From the NCBI RefSeq assembly GCF_017921895.1, contig NZ_JAFIDN010000001.1:186001-250000 (forward strand): a stretch of 64,000 nucleotides of DNA, given 5' to 3'. This document shows positions 33,575 to 43,781 of this stretch, one piece after another (the stretch's first letter is position 1; each line of letters starts with the position of its first letter). The translations under genes and the position numbers were made by a program. The DNA comes from Natronogracilivirga saccharolytica (lineage in GTDB: Bacteria > Bacteroidota > Rhodothermia > Balneolales > Natronogracilivirgulaceae). Under the pieces are notes generated by a model that had not been told where the DNA came from, did not search any database, and was given only the letters and a program-made list of their open reading frames with translations.

Positions 33575-36500
33575 TTACTTAATCACCGCGAATCTGCTGA
33601 CATGTTCGCCGATACCTGGTACCTCTATGTGGTACACGTAGACCCCGTATGCCAGCTCAAGATTATCTTTGGTCAGCATATCCCATTTGTAGGTACCATT
33701 GAAGGTATTTGACTCAGTCAGCTCAATGGTTTGCACAAGCTCCCCGGACACCGTGAAGATCCTGATGGTACCGGGTACCGGAAGCCTGGTAAAATGCAGT
33801 TCCCGCACCTGATCGGGTCTTGCCATCGTGGGTGCCGGTTCATAAGGGTTGGTCGCTATGTAAGGATTGGGCACCACACGTATCCTTTCGAGGTCATCCC
33901 TGATTTTTTCATTATCAACCATGCCCACCTGGATGTCCGACATGCGAAACTCAAACACATCGAGAGAGGTGAACGGTTTTCTGGTGAAGACCTGCAGGGT
34001 ATCACCGGCGCGCGGATTCCGGGAAATTGCGGTGCGGTTGGAACCCGTACCCTCTGTAGTGGGATTCATGAAGAGCGTCCAAGTCAGTTCGCGCTGAACG
34101 TCCCCAACCGGCTCGTAAATAAAGATCTGATCCCTGCGCATGTTCACAAAGGGGCCCTGCCTTACCGGGCCCGCACTGAATTCGCCGGGCTCGGTTTCGT
34201 TGGGATCATTGGCCGTTGCCGTGGGGTTGTTGTGAGCGTCATTCAGGGCAAACTCCACCTCAATCGGATTTCCGTCATCATCGGTGATGGAGGTATTGAA
34301 AATCCGGAAGTTGACATCTTTTTGAGGTAAATCAATTCCGGCATAGGTAGTATCAATGGACTGGTTCACACCCAGCTCATCGAATACCACCAGATAATCG
34401 GATGCTCTCGGAGTTCCCTCCAGGAAGAAAGCAAAGGGGTGGACTCCCTGCTCGTATTCCTCATTTTCCAGCCACCCGGATCTCTCCATATTGACGCTCA
34501 GCTCCAGTTCGGCATTATCAAGTGTCAGACGGAACCCTTCCCTGACGGGATTATCTTCCATATTGAAGTTTTGTGATTCCCTGATGAGGGAGTCTCCGGT
34601 GGAAATGTTGAGAAGAGAGAAGTTTTTGGTTCGAAGTGTATCGGGACGGTCATCACGGCCTGACGGAATCAGTGTGTCTTCGAAGACGACCCGGTAAAGG
34701 TCATCCACCCGTATTTCCCGGGGATCGATGACTTCCACAAAAACACGTCCGCTGGTGGTCCCCCGGACAGGAGTAGCTTCCGGGTTTTCCGGATCGATGT
34801 AACCGGCCTTGGATGCCGCGGGTGTGACCACATTTACGTTGGGCCCGGTATCAACGCTGCCATCCGGATTGATGCTGATGAAAATCGGCGATTCGGACGG
34901 GGCAATGTCATTTTGCACATTACCAAAACTGTACGATGTTACCGCATAGTAATAGCGGCGGCCGTTTACCACATTTTCATCCACAAATTTTCTTTGCAGA
35001 CCGGAGTTGGATCCGAGGTTGAATTTCACCCCGTTGATATCGACCGGATGCAGTCCGGACCATTCGTTTTCCAGGTCAAAAACGGCCAGCGGCTGACGGA
35101 AAATTCTGTTGCCGCGGGCATCTGTAATGTTAAGAATATCCTGAAAGCCGGGATCCGTGGAGCGGTAGACTTTGTACCCCTGGAAGTTTCGTGCATCGGC
35201 TTCGGTATTACCCGGCAGCCGGGACAAGTACCGGTCAAAATGTTCTTCCGCAATGTCATCCCAGTAGAGTGTTACCCGTCCGTCACCGGCGACTGCCGTT
35301 ACATTCGGCGCTGGAGGAGCCGTTGCAAACTGGTAGTCGGCTTCGTAGGCATTGAACGCCTCATCCAGGTTGTCATTGACTTTGTCCCGGTCTCCGTCTG
35401 GTGCATCATAATCCGCTATGTTGGTTTGGGCGACGGTAATAGCTACAGAGAAGCGCTCGGTTTGTCCGCGCTGCAGAGGGAACAGAGATGAAGTCACCAG
35501 AATGTCGGTATCATCTCCGGGCTGGGCTTCATCACCCAGGTTACCCGGGAGCATCCGGTTTCTCCAGAATGCACCGTCGCGGGCAAAAGAAGGACCGTCA
35601 CCCAGGGACCCTGCGAGCGGGAAGGTTACCGAGGAAATCCCGATCATATCGGATTCTGCCACACTGGTTTTGTCAATATTCGGTTCACCGGGAAACGGGG
35701 TACCGGCACCGGATGTCGGGAAGCCGTCACCCTCACCACGTGCACCACTGAATGGCACGCCGTCCAGCCCCACATCATCCTGCATGGCATCCCAGGCCTT
35801 GTTGTTGTCAAAATAGTCCTCCCGCGATTCGTCAATCATCGGAGCCGAAGTGTGATGATTTCGGAAATAGTTGTCGAAGGCGCCGGGCGAGCGGTAGCCG
35901 CCGTTGACATGTACAAGGTTGAGCGCTTCCTGATAATCGAGGATCAGATTGCGGAAATTCTCATCTTCTGCCATCCGCTCACGTATTTTCTGATTGGGCA
36001 CGATCAAACCGCGCTGAAGTGTATCACCAACTTCGTACTGATCCCACATGTAGTTGATGTAGCGAACCGGACGGCGGAAAAAGTCGCGCTGAGCTCTGTC
36101 AAAGAACTGCTTCTCCAAATGCAGTTCCTCGGTCTCATCTATCAGTCCGTTCAGTGTATTGTCAAAAAGGTCGGAATTGGTAGCATCAGGGAACAGGTCA
36201 TTTGTTCCCTGATCAGCATCTTCGGTCAAGTCGTAGCAGCCGCCGTTCAGGGTGAACTCTCTTCCCTGACTTGTAAATGTTCCGCCACCTTCCGGATATT
36301 CGGTAATGATCCGGCTGTGATCATCATCTATCAGAACAATGCGATCGCCGGGACAGATGCGGCGGGTACCGAAGTCATTCCTTTGAAATTCGGGAATAAC
36401 TTCCATAAACAGCACATTCTCATTCTGAAAGAAACCACCATTGCTTTCGAGAAGCGGAGCCATCAGGTCGGGATTGTCCGGATTGTAATATCCGCTTCCG

Positions 36501-37519
36501 GGCAGATAGTTATCGCTGTCGCCATCGTTGTCGATACCGTCAATGGAATTGCCCGGTGTTTCCAGAAACTGGATTCCTGCCATTCCAACCCGCGTATCAC
36601 CGAAATGGGACCGCCCTGTACGAGGCTCAAGATGCGTCAGATAGGAAATGGCTGAGCGCTCATCGAATTCGGGAAGATCGTTGCCGCCTCCTCCGACCAG
36701 GTCGGCAATCCAGAGCGTGAATGCCATCCGGTCATAGTCAAATGAACCGTCGTTCCGGATCTCGAAAATATTGAAATGGACATCATTGATCAGAGTCTGT
36801 GACCATGCCATGATTCGGGCATCTATAATCAGTCCGAGACCGCCGCGAGAGGGGTCGGTCAGATCAGGACGGAAAAGGTTGTCGGGGTTGGTCGGTTCGG
36901 AAAACCGGGTGTACTCGTTTCCGCTGGCCCGGTAGAAGAATTCCTGATCGGCGCTGAACTGATCTTTGCCGAAATAGCCATTCCAGGATCCGCTCCAGCC
37001 GGGATCGGTCTCATCATCCATCTTGTCCGGCCAGACACTCGGCCAGGTTTCCGGACGGTCGCTGCGAGCAAACTGCTCAGGAACGGCGGGGTTGTAGTAC
37101 CCGGGAACCGGGTTCATATCCCAGCTGCTTCCGTCGGGGGATTCTCTTCCATTTGGTGTAAGTACGATGGGGAACTGCTCCGGTCCCGTTTCGGCCTGAT
37201 TATTTACTTCTGCGCCTACAAAAAAGGCGACAAGTGCAATATAGACCCGGTTGGTATTTCTGGGGAATTCATAGGTTACCTCGTCAACGGCATCACCGTC
37301 AAGACGTCCGCCCCACCCGAAATTATGATAGGTAGCACGCAGATTATTCCCGTCCAGGATCATCTTGCGGCGGGCTTCGAACGACCCTCTTTCATCGCCG
37401 GGTTGGTGATCTGTGTCGCTGCCATTCTGGCCCGATGAAACATCCTGGACAATCAGCAGAAGCGCAAAAAGTAAAAGAGAACTTTTAAGCATGGTTCTTG
37501 AAAACAGATATGATTTCAT
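33575..37519 (-). CDS. Large secreted surface protein with C-terminal sorting-like domain
   Basis: A 1314-residue secreted protein of unknown function. Signal peptide with the hydrophobic stretch SLLLFALLLIVQ (an ATG at residue 10 is an alternative start). The N-terminal 700 residues are Asn/Asp/Gly-rich with no family I recognise. A fibronectin type III-like unit starts PPAPNVTAVAGDGRVTLYWD and includes YKVYRSTDPGF and YYYAVTSYS. The C-terminal 102 residues (VVPNPYIA, GTIRIFTVSGELVQTI, AYGVYVYHIEVP) have the shape of a T9SS sorting domain though not the NYPNPFN form. It follows the TonB receptor by 21 bases, so the two may form a surface pair. Confidence 0.8.
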   Translation of the reverse strand: MKSYLFSRTMLKSSLLLFALLLIVQDVSSGQNGSDTDHQPGDERGSFEARRKMILDGNNLRATYHNFGWGGRLDGDAVDEVTYEFPRNTNRVYIALVAFFVGAEVNNQAETGPEQFPIVLTPNGRESPDGSSWDMNPVPGYYNPAVPEQFARSDRPETWPSVWPDKMDDETDPGWSGSWNGYFGKDQFSADQEFFYRASGNEYTRFSEPTNPDNLFRPDLTDPSRGGLGLIIDARIMAWSQTLINDVHFNIFEIRNDGSFDYDRMAFTLWIADLVGGGGNDLPEFDERSAISYLTHLEPRTGRSHFGDTRVGMAGIQFLETPGNSIDGIDNDGDSDNYLPGSGYYNPDNPDLMAPLLESNGGFFQNENVLFMEVIPEFQRNDFGTRRICPGDRIVLIDDDHSRIITEYPEGGGTFTSQGREFTLNGGCYDLTEDADQGTNDLFPDATNSDLFDNTLNGLIDETEELHLEKQFFDRAQRDFFRRPVRYINYMWDQYEVGDTLQRGLIVPNQKIRERMAEDENFRNLILDYQEALNLVHVNGGYRSPGAFDNYFRNHHTSAPMIDESREDYFDNNKAWDAMQDDVGLDGVPFSGARGEGDGFPTSGAGTPFPGEPNIDKTSVAESDMIGISSVTFPLAGSLGDGPSFARDGAFWRNRMLPGNLGDEAQPGDDTDILVTSSLFPLQRGQTERFSVAITVAQTNIADYDAPDGDRDKVNDNLDEAFNAYEADYQFATAPPAPNVTAVAGDGRVTLYWDDIAEEHFDRYLSRLPGNTEADARNFQGYKVYRSTDPGFQDILNITDARGNRIFRQPLAVFDLENEWSGLHPVDINGVKFNLGSNSGLQRKFVDENVVNGRRYYYAVTSYSFGNVQNDIAPSESPIFISINPDGSVDTGPNVNVVTPAASKAGYIDPENPEATPVRGTTSGRVFVEVIDPREIRVDDLYRVVFEDTLIPSGRDDRPDTLRTKNFSLLNISTGDSLIRESQNFNMEDNPVREGFRLTLDNAELELSVNMERSGWLENEEYEQGVHPFAFFLEGTPRASDYLVVFDELGVNQSIDTTYAGIDLPQKDVNFRIFNTSITDDDGNPIEVEFALNDAHNNPTATANDPNETEPGEFSAGPVRQGPFVNMRRDQIFIYEPVGDVQRELTWTLFMNPTTEGTGSNRTAISRNPRAGDTLQVFTRKPFTSLDVFEFRMSDIQVGMVDNEKIRDDLERIRVVPNPYIATNPYEPAPTMARPDQVRELHFTRLPVPGTIRIFTVSGELVQTIELTESNTFNGTYKWDMLTKDNLELAYGVYVYHIEVPGIGEHVSRFAVIK

Positions 37520-37540
37520 AGATAACTGAGTAGAAATAAA

Positions 37541-40390
37541 TTAGAAGGAGACTTCAATTCCGAACTGCACACGGCGGGGTTCGGTATAGAAAAACGGATT
37601 GTCGTAATACCCGGGATCAATCTGTGCCGGCTGGTTTTCCGGCAGCGGTTCATCAGCGGTACCTGAGTCAGCAAAGACAAAGTTTACATTACGGGTATCG
37701 AGCAGATTGTAGATATTCAGATTGGCGCGCAACGTCGCACCCCCGATTTCCATACCCCTGTAAAGATTGATGTCAAAAGTGAGCCCATCAGGCTTTCGCA
37801 GACTGTTCTGCTCAAAATAGGTCAGAGAAGTTATCCCGGTGCGCGTTGAATAAGTGGCATCGGCCGTATAGGGTTCACCGCTTTGATAGCGGCCGATCAG
37901 ACTTGCGCCCCAGTTCTGGCTTGCAAAAAACATGGTTGCATTGAGCTGATGGCGGCGGTCCCAGTCCAGCGGCTGCAGCATCTGCGTCAGTGCGGTTCCC
38001 GTAGTATCTCCCCGGGAAACAGCAGCATTGAATTCGGCCTGCGGATCGGAATTGGTGCCTTCGGCAACCATAAAGGTATAATCAAACAGCATGTTGATTC
38101 TGCGGCCGAGCTGCTGCGTCAAAGTAGCTGTAACACCTTTTACATTGGCGTAGTCGCGGTTCACCCAGGTTCCGTACCGGATGCCGGGATTGGAAGTGAG
38201 TTCGGTTGGTCCGGATGAAATCCAGTCACGTATATCACGGTAAAAGCCGCTTACCTCAAGTACCGTACCGGGAATCAGCTGCTGCTGCAAGCCCAGTTCA
38301 TACTGGATGGTCTGCTGCGGTTTCAGGTCCGGATTGCCATACACCCCAAAGATTCCCGATGTCTGCGGCATCACTATCCGGTCTCCGTTGTAAAGCCGCT
38401 CATATTCCGGTAACTGCAGAAAGTATCCGTAAGAAAAGTGGATGACACCGGTTTCGCTGATGGGATAGGCCACACCAAGGCGCGGACTCAGCTGGAACTT
38501 CGGATCCGCCGAGGTCCAGAAATCATCATGACGGTCATTTGGTAATTCAAAGAGGTCAGGATCCTGCGAATCGGCCGGTATGCGGCCGTTTGGCTCAAAA
38601 TATTCAAACCGGAGGCCGGCGTTGATAATCAGGCTCTCATACTCGATGCGATCCTGAATAAACGCACTCAGGAGCCAGGGCCGGCGGGTGTAGTATTCTC
38701 TTCTTCTGCCGTCGCGGATAGGCACTCCCAGATCATCGGTATCCGGAAGAGGATCAATATTCGGCCCTACCGGCTGAAGCGAAAATGCATCTCTTTCGAT
38801 TACATCCTGCTGAAACTCCACCCCTGCTTTGATCTGGTGGACAGGGTTGATCTGACTGGTGATGTCTCCCTTGAGGATATATGTGGTCGTAGTTCGTTCT
38901 TCCACATAATTATCTGTTCCGATGATGCTGAACCTTCCTGATCCCCCGGCATATCGTGACGGCAGTTCCGATATCCTGTCCGGATTGAAATAACGCGGAT
39001 CATTCAAATCATCAAAGAGCCGCTGTTCAAAGTGATTGGTACGCATTGCGGCATTGAAGTTCATGTAGGTGTTTGCACTCGGCGTGATGGTAGCGCGCAA
39101 ATTATTGTAGTAGCGCGTGCGGTCAAATGTGGCTACACCTCCCGGCACCAGCCGGTTGTTATGGCCTCCTCCGGCATCACCTTCCTCGATAGAGTAATTT
39201 CCGATAAGATTAAGCCGCAGCCCGCGGAACACATTCCACTGCAGGTTGTATTGTCCGGTGAAAGAGTTGAACTGCTGCATCGGAACCCGCGTACTGTCCC
39301 GCTCGCCCGAGTCGGTGTAATAAATCCAGTTGTCGTCTTCGTTGATGATATCAATCCAGGGAAGATCACCATCAATGCGGTCGCCAAAGCGATTGACAGG
39401 ATTGTCCCTTGGTACTCTTGGAAATTGCGGACGGCCGAAATCATCCGTCCCTTCCAGCATGGGACCGTAAGGCGTGTAGGCGTTTCTGCCATAAAACCAC
39501 CCGTCGGTTTCAAAATAGCGTCCGCTGACAAAGAACGTCAGCCTGTCCCGCATCACAGGCCCGGAAAGGCTTCCTTCGATATTGTATTGGTTTGAGAGTC
39601 TCAGGTCGCTGATATTATGGGCAACACCATCGTATAAATGGCGGTCAGCAGACAGATAGTCCCCTGCCCATGTTCTGATGCTCCCCTGATAGTTATTGGA
39701 TCCGGCCCGTGTCGTAACATTGACGATTCCGGACATGGCCTGACCGTACTCGGCGTTATATGCGCCGGAAACCACCTGAAGCTCCTCAATATTCTGGTTT
39801 TCTATGCGCACTCCCAGAGAGCGGTCAAAATCGTCGGTCACGCGTATTCCATCGACGATATAGGCTACTTCTGTTGCACGGCCGCCGCGTATGTGAATCT
39901 GTCCGGTGCTGCTTTGCGTTACCCCGGCCTGAAGGCTGAGCACATCCCCTACTTCCTGAACAGGCATGGCTGACAGCTGTTCTCTTGATACGCGGGATTC
40001 CGAACTGGTACGGTCGCGGGTGACGATGTCTCTGGTTGCCTGTACTACGATTTCCTGACCTTCAAAGACGGCTTCCTGCAATACGATATCAAGATTGGTA
40101 CGCAGGTCGCTTTGCACCAGAACATCTTCGATAAACTTGGTTTGATAACCGATGTAACGGACAACAAGGGTGTATGTTCCCGGCCGCACATTGAGAATCC
40201 GGAAGTTGCCGTCCAGGTCGGTTGATGCACCCCGGTCTGTTCCTTCGATCATGACATTGGCACCGATAAGCGGTTCGCCGTCATCGGCATCGGTTACTTT
40301 TCCCGATATGAATCCCGCTTGCGCAAGGGCTGTTCCGGCGGTAAAGAGTATCAGAAAAAGAGTAATGTGAAGTCTGTATAGGTGTTTCAT
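37541..40390 (-). CDS. TonB-dependent outer-membrane receptor without SusD partner
   Basis: A 949-residue TonB-dependent receptor. Signal peptide cut after ALAQ, a carboxypeptidase-regulatory-like domain (FISGKVTDADDGEPLIGANV), a plug (VGDVLSLQAGVTQ, IHIRGGRATEVAYIVDGI, EYGQAMSGIVNVTTRAG), and a barrel ending in Phe (VQFGIEVSF). It lacks the SusC-specific plug signature and has no SusD next to it; instead the 1314-residue surface protein follows. The substrate is unknown. The LacI-type operator in front of the operon suggests an alpha-glucan-linked role. Confidence 0.9.
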   Translation of the reverse strand: MKHLYRLHITLFLILFTAGTALAQAGFISGKVTDADDGEPLIGANVMIEGTDRGASTDLDGNFRILNVRPGTYTLVVRYIGYQTKFIEDVLVQSDLRTNLDIVLQEAVFEGQEIVVQATRDIVTRDRTSSESRVSREQLSAMPVQEVGDVLSLQAGVTQSSTGQIHIRGGRATEVAYIVDGIRVTDDFDRSLGVRIENQNIEELQVVSGAYNAEYGQAMSGIVNVTTRAGSNNYQGSIRTWAGDYLSADRHLYDGVAHNISDLRLSNQYNIEGSLSGPVMRDRLTFFVSGRYFETDGWFYGRNAYTPYGPMLEGTDDFGRPQFPRVPRDNPVNRFGDRIDGDLPWIDIINEDDNWIYYTDSGERDSTRVPMQQFNSFTGQYNLQWNVFRGLRLNLIGNYSIEEGDAGGGHNNRLVPGGVATFDRTRYYNNLRATITPSANTYMNFNAAMRTNHFEQRLFDDLNDPRYFNPDRISELPSRYAGGSGRFSIIGTDNYVEERTTTTYILKGDITSQINPVHQIKAGVEFQQDVIERDAFSLQPVGPNIDPLPDTDDLGVPIRDGRRREYYTRRPWLLSAFIQDRIEYESLIINAGLRFEYFEPNGRIPADSQDPDLFELPNDRHDDFWTSADPKFQLSPRLGVAYPISETGVIHFSYGYFLQLPEYERLYNGDRIVMPQTSGIFGVYGNPDLKPQQTIQYELGLQQQLIPGTVLEVSGFYRDIRDWISSGPTELTSNPGIRYGTWVNRDYANVKGVTATLTQQLGRRINMLFDYTFMVAEGTNSDPQAEFNAAVSRGDTTGTALTQMLQPLDWDRRHQLNATMFFASQNWGASLIGRYQSGEPYTADATYSTRTGITSLTYFEQNSLRKPDGLTFDINLYRGMEIGGATLRANLNIYNLLDTRNVNFVFADSGTADEPLPENQPAQIDPGYYDNPFFYTEPRRVQFGIEVSF

Positions 40391-40450
40391 GTTGTTATTT
40401 GCTGATTTCTGTCGGTCACAGGAGGTAAGGACCCGTTATGCTTTTCTTTG

Positions 40451-42178
40451 CTACAGTTTCAAATCCACTTCATCAATGCGGTCGTAATGCACCCTGGCAT
40501 TGTGCCGCTCTTTGGTCTCCCCGATAATATTCCTGCGCATTTCCATGACATACATTTCAGTCAGGTTATTCATTATCCGGGGCTTAGCCTCTTCAAATGT
40601 CATGGGTTCGGCTTCGCGGACACCGAGGCATTTAAAGAGAAAAATCACATCGCTGGTCATCTCAAACGGCCCTGCAAGTTCACCCGGCTGGATTTCAGAC
40701 AGCGCAGGTGATATCGATCCGAAATTGGAAACCGGTGTATATCCTATTTCACCGCCCACCTGCTTGGCTTCCTCGTCGAATCCGTACTTCATAAGTGCAT
40801 CCTGAAACGACATCCCTGCCTGAATGGCGTCCCAGGCTTTCTCGGCGGTATCCATATCGCGTACAGCCAGTTCGGCTACATTCACCTCTCTCGGATACAT
40901 GTACTGGTCGGGGTTATTGTGATACTCTTCTGCCAGCACATGGGCGGGTATTTCCACTTCAGATTCTAGTGTGCGGTACAGCCTTCGGTTCAGATAGTTC
41001 TGGAAGGTATTTTCTACCGAAAGGGCAACCAGCTCTTCATCATAATGCGGACTGTTTTCATAGGCGTTCATAGCATAGGCACGATAGGCAACACCTTCGA
41101 CCAGATTCCTGAAGCTATGCCGGTTGTCGATATTCCGGCGTGTTTCAAGCGGTGTGTACCAGGTTTCCTGAAGAAGCATTTCCACCGTAAGGTCGAATCC
41201 GTCGTGTGACGCCACTATGCTGCCGTAATACTCCTGCGGGACGCGCGAGTGAAAACCCTCGGTTTCGACATCGGCAACAGGATCAACGCCAAGATGTCCG
41301 TCCAGCCACTCCCGGAGATCCGCAAGCAGCTGCTCGTCAAAGCTGTAAGCATCAATTATCTCATCCATATGCTCCCGTTGACGCAATTCTGCTTTTTGCC
41401 GGATGGCCAGATCACGGATACGGTTTTTGTTCTGAGCATACTGGTATTCCGTGATGATAGGAGTCGTGATCCGGTCGGTCACCTTGATGATGCTGAAACC
41501 GCGGCTGGTTCGCACCGGGTCGGAAATTTCTCCGACAGCCATGGAGTAAGCCGTGTTTTCAAAGCCGACATCCATATCATCCACCGTGAAATATCCCAGG
41601 TCGCCGCCGGACTCTCTCAGCGACTGCGAATCAAATATATCGCGGGCAAGTTGTTCAAAGCTGGCACCGTTTTTTACCAGCTGATGCAGCGAGTCGGCCG
41701 TTTCCCGGTCCGGTGCATATAAATGTGAAGCACGGAGATGGGTATTGTAACGCAGAAACAGCTCTTCAAGATCAGACTCTTCAATGCGGATATCAGACTT
41801 CAGAAACGATTCCCTGAACTCATCCATCATAACCTGTCGGTAAATCAGGTTTTTCTGATGCAAGCCCTCATAATCTTCGTGCCAACCCTGATCAATTCCG
41901 TGCTGAACGATGGAGTAAAAGCTTACTCTCTGGTCGAGGATTTCTCTCAACACCGACGGGGTTACCTGCAATGCCTGTCCCGAGCGATCAAATACATTTC
42001 TGAACGCACCGAGAAATTCCTCGCTGGTAACGGTATAGTCGCCGATCTCCGCCATGGGCAGCACCTGCTCCTTGTCTGATGACTTACGGGAACAGGAAAG
42101 CGGCAGTGTGACGAGGATTAGCAAAACAACTGTCAGTACGGCATGCATGACAGGCAGAGCGGGCCGATCATTCATCAT
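40451..42178 (-). CDS. SurA/PpiC-type peptidyl-prolyl isomerase lipoprotein
   Basis: A 575-residue periplasmic chaperone-like lipoprotein. Lipobox PLSC (Cys29, LTLPLSC region), a SurA N-domain-like helical part (residues 45-140), and two parvulin rotamase-like domains: about 150-240 (LRASHLYAPDRETADSLHQL, GGDLGYFTVDD) and about 430-525 (EVNVAELAVRD, GGEIGYTPVSN). Residues after the Cys (SRKSS) are not acidic, which fits a periplasm-facing lipoprotein. As the first gene of the operon with a TonB receptor, a PorV-like barrel and two secreted proteins, it may help fold those barrels and surface proteins. Confidence 0.85.
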   Translation of the reverse strand: MMNDRPALPVMHAVLTVVLLILVTLPLSCSRKSSDKEQVLPMAEIGDYTVTSEEFLGAFRNVFDRSGQALQVTPSVLREILDQRVSFYSIVQHGIDQGWHEDYEGLHQKNLIYRQVMMDEFRESFLKSDIRIEESDLEELFLRYNTHLRASHLYAPDRETADSLHQLVKNGASFEQLARDIFDSQSLRESGGDLGYFTVDDMDVGFENTAYSMAVGEISDPVRTSRGFSIIKVTDRITTPIITEYQYAQNKNRIRDLAIRQKAELRQREHMDEIIDAYSFDEQLLADLREWLDGHLGVDPVADVETEGFHSRVPQEYYGSIVASHDGFDLTVEMLLQETWYTPLETRRNIDNRHSFRNLVEGVAYRAYAMNAYENSPHYDEELVALSVENTFQNYLNRRLYRTLESEVEIPAHVLAEEYHNNPDQYMYPREVNVAELAVRDMDTAEKAWDAIQAGMSFQDALMKYGFDEEAKQVGGEIGYTPVSNFGSISPALSEIQPGELAGPFEMTSDVIFLFKCLGVREAEPMTFEEAKPRIMNNLTEMYVMEMRRNIIGETKERHNARVHYDRIDEVDLKL

Positions 42179-42249
42179 ATTTCTGTAGCATATTTTCTAA
42201 ATAAATGGCTTTATTTGACGCATGTGAAGCAAAAGTTACCGAAATATAA

Positions 42250-42263
42250 TGAAAGCGCTTACA
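42250..42263. promoter_or_regulatory. LacI-type operator upstream of the PPIase-TonB-PorV operon
   Basis: TGAAAGCGCTTACA matches the perfect operator upstream of susC at 13 of 14 positions. It lies 72 bases ahead of the start at 42178, inside an AT-rich stretch suitable for a promoter. This links the 29.4-42.2 kb operon to the same regulators as susCDE. Confidence 0.7.
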
Positions 42264-42430
42264 TATTCAAATAGTTTTTACATTTATTTTAAATAAATTT
42301 TACACATACCGTGCCGGAACGGGTTGTTCAGATATGGTCTTTTCCGCCGCAATCTGACAGCAGGAAAAGAATTACGGAATCATTGGATGGCATTGCGTCA
42401 GCAAAACCGGATTATTAATCGCCGTAAAAA

Positions 42431-43660
42431 TCAGGCGTTGCCGGCTACAGATTTTTTCTGCCCGTAATTTTTCACGACATAGTCATCCAGCATTTTCCGA
42501 AATGTCTCTCCTATGTGATCACCTGTAAGAGTGGAATGATGTTCCCCGTCGATATAGACCGGAGCTTTGGGCTCTTCAAATGTTCCGGGCAGCGAAATAC
42601 CGATATTGGCATGCTTGGACTCTCCTGGTCCGTTCACCACACATCCCATCACAGCGACATTCATATCCTCCACACCGGGATACACCTCCCGCCAGATGGG
42701 CATCATTTCGACGATGTAGTTATGAATCTCATCGGCCAGTTCCTGGAAATAGGTGCTTTTCGTCCGGCCGCATCCGGGGCATGCAGCAACCTGAGGAATA
42801 AAATTGCGGATGCCCATTGATTGCAGAATCTGCTGGCAGACTCGTACTTCTTCGGTCCGGTCTCCGTTGGGCATCGGCGTCAGCGAGACCCGGATGGTTT
42901 CTCCGATCCCCTTCTGCAGCAGTACCGACAAGGCCGCAGTACTGGCTACCACTCCCTTGTTTCCCATACCGGCTTCGGTAAGTCCTAAATGGAGCGGATA
43001 TTCGCACAAACCGGACAGACGGCTGTAAGCTTCAATCAAATCCTGAACACCGGAAAGTTTGCAGCTCACGATAATCTTGTCGGACGGGAGCCCGACCTCT
43101 TCAGCCAGCGCCGTTGAACGCATCGCACTTTCGATCATGGTGTCCATCATGACCTCTTTGGCTGATTTGGGCTCGGGCAGCTCGTTGTTGCAATCCATCC
43201 GTTCCGCAAGCAGCTGCTGGTCAAGTGATCCCCAGTTTACCCCGATCCGCACCGGTTTATCCCACTTTATGGCCTGCTCAATGATCGTGACAAAGTTTTT
43301 GTCGCGCGACCGGGTTCCGGTGTTGCCCGGATTGATCCGGTATTTGGCAAGCAGCCGGGCACATTCGGGATATTCCGTAAGCAGAACATGTCCGTTGTAG
43401 TGAAAATCCCCGATAATCGGAACATTGACGCCTCTGCTGTCGAGTCCTTCAATTATAGCAGGTACCGCTTTGGCCGCCTCTTTGTTGTTCACGGTTATCC
43501 GGACCAGCTCCGATCCGGCAGCGGCAAGACGGTGAACCTGTTCAATAGTTTCGGGGATATCGGCCGTATCCGTATTGGTCATGGATTGTACGACGACCGG
43601 AGCTTCACCGCCTACCCGGACACCTCCGACATCAACTGGGATGGATTTTCTGCGAATCAT
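42431..43660 (-). CDS. ispG: 4-hydroxy-3-methylbut-2-en-1-yl diphosphate synthase
   Basis: Iron-sulphur enzyme of the MEP isoprenoid pathway that turns MEcPP into HMBPP. N-terminal TIM-barrel blocks ([32 protein letters not shown]) are followed by the [4Fe-4S] domain with CPGCGRTK and [10 protein letters not shown]. At 409 residues it is the compact two-domain form, whereas many Bacteroidota carry a longer three-domain IspG. It follows the rhomboid pair by 121 bases on the same strand. Confidence 0.96.
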   Translation of the reverse strand: MIRRKSIPVDVGGVRVGGEAPVVVQSMTNTDTADIPETIEQVHRLAAAGSELVRITVNNKEAAKAVPAIIEGLDSRGVNVPIIGDFHYNGHVLLTEYPECARLLAKYRINPGNTGTRSRDKNFVTIIEQAIKWDKPVRIGVNWGSLDQQLLAERMDCNNELPEPKSAKEVMMDTMIESAMRSTALAEEVGLPSDKIIVSCKLSGVQDLIEAYSRLSGLCEYPLHLGLTEAGMGNKGVVASTAALSVLLQKGIGETIRVSLTPMPNGDRTEEVRVCQQILQSMGIRNFIPQVAACPGCGRTKSTYFQELADEIHNYIVEMMPIWREVYPGVEDMNVAVMGCVVNGPGESKHANIGISLPGTFEEPKAPVYIDGEHHSTLTGDHIGETFRKMLDDYVVKNYGQKKSVAGNA

Positions 43661-43781
43661 TTCACTTTGGTTGTAGAATTCTGATTTGGCTGATCACTGC
43701 CGGACTTGAAGTCATCACCGGTCTCAGAGCCTTCGGGTGAAGCCGTTCACATTATCCGGCCGGATTTCGATATACAAAACT

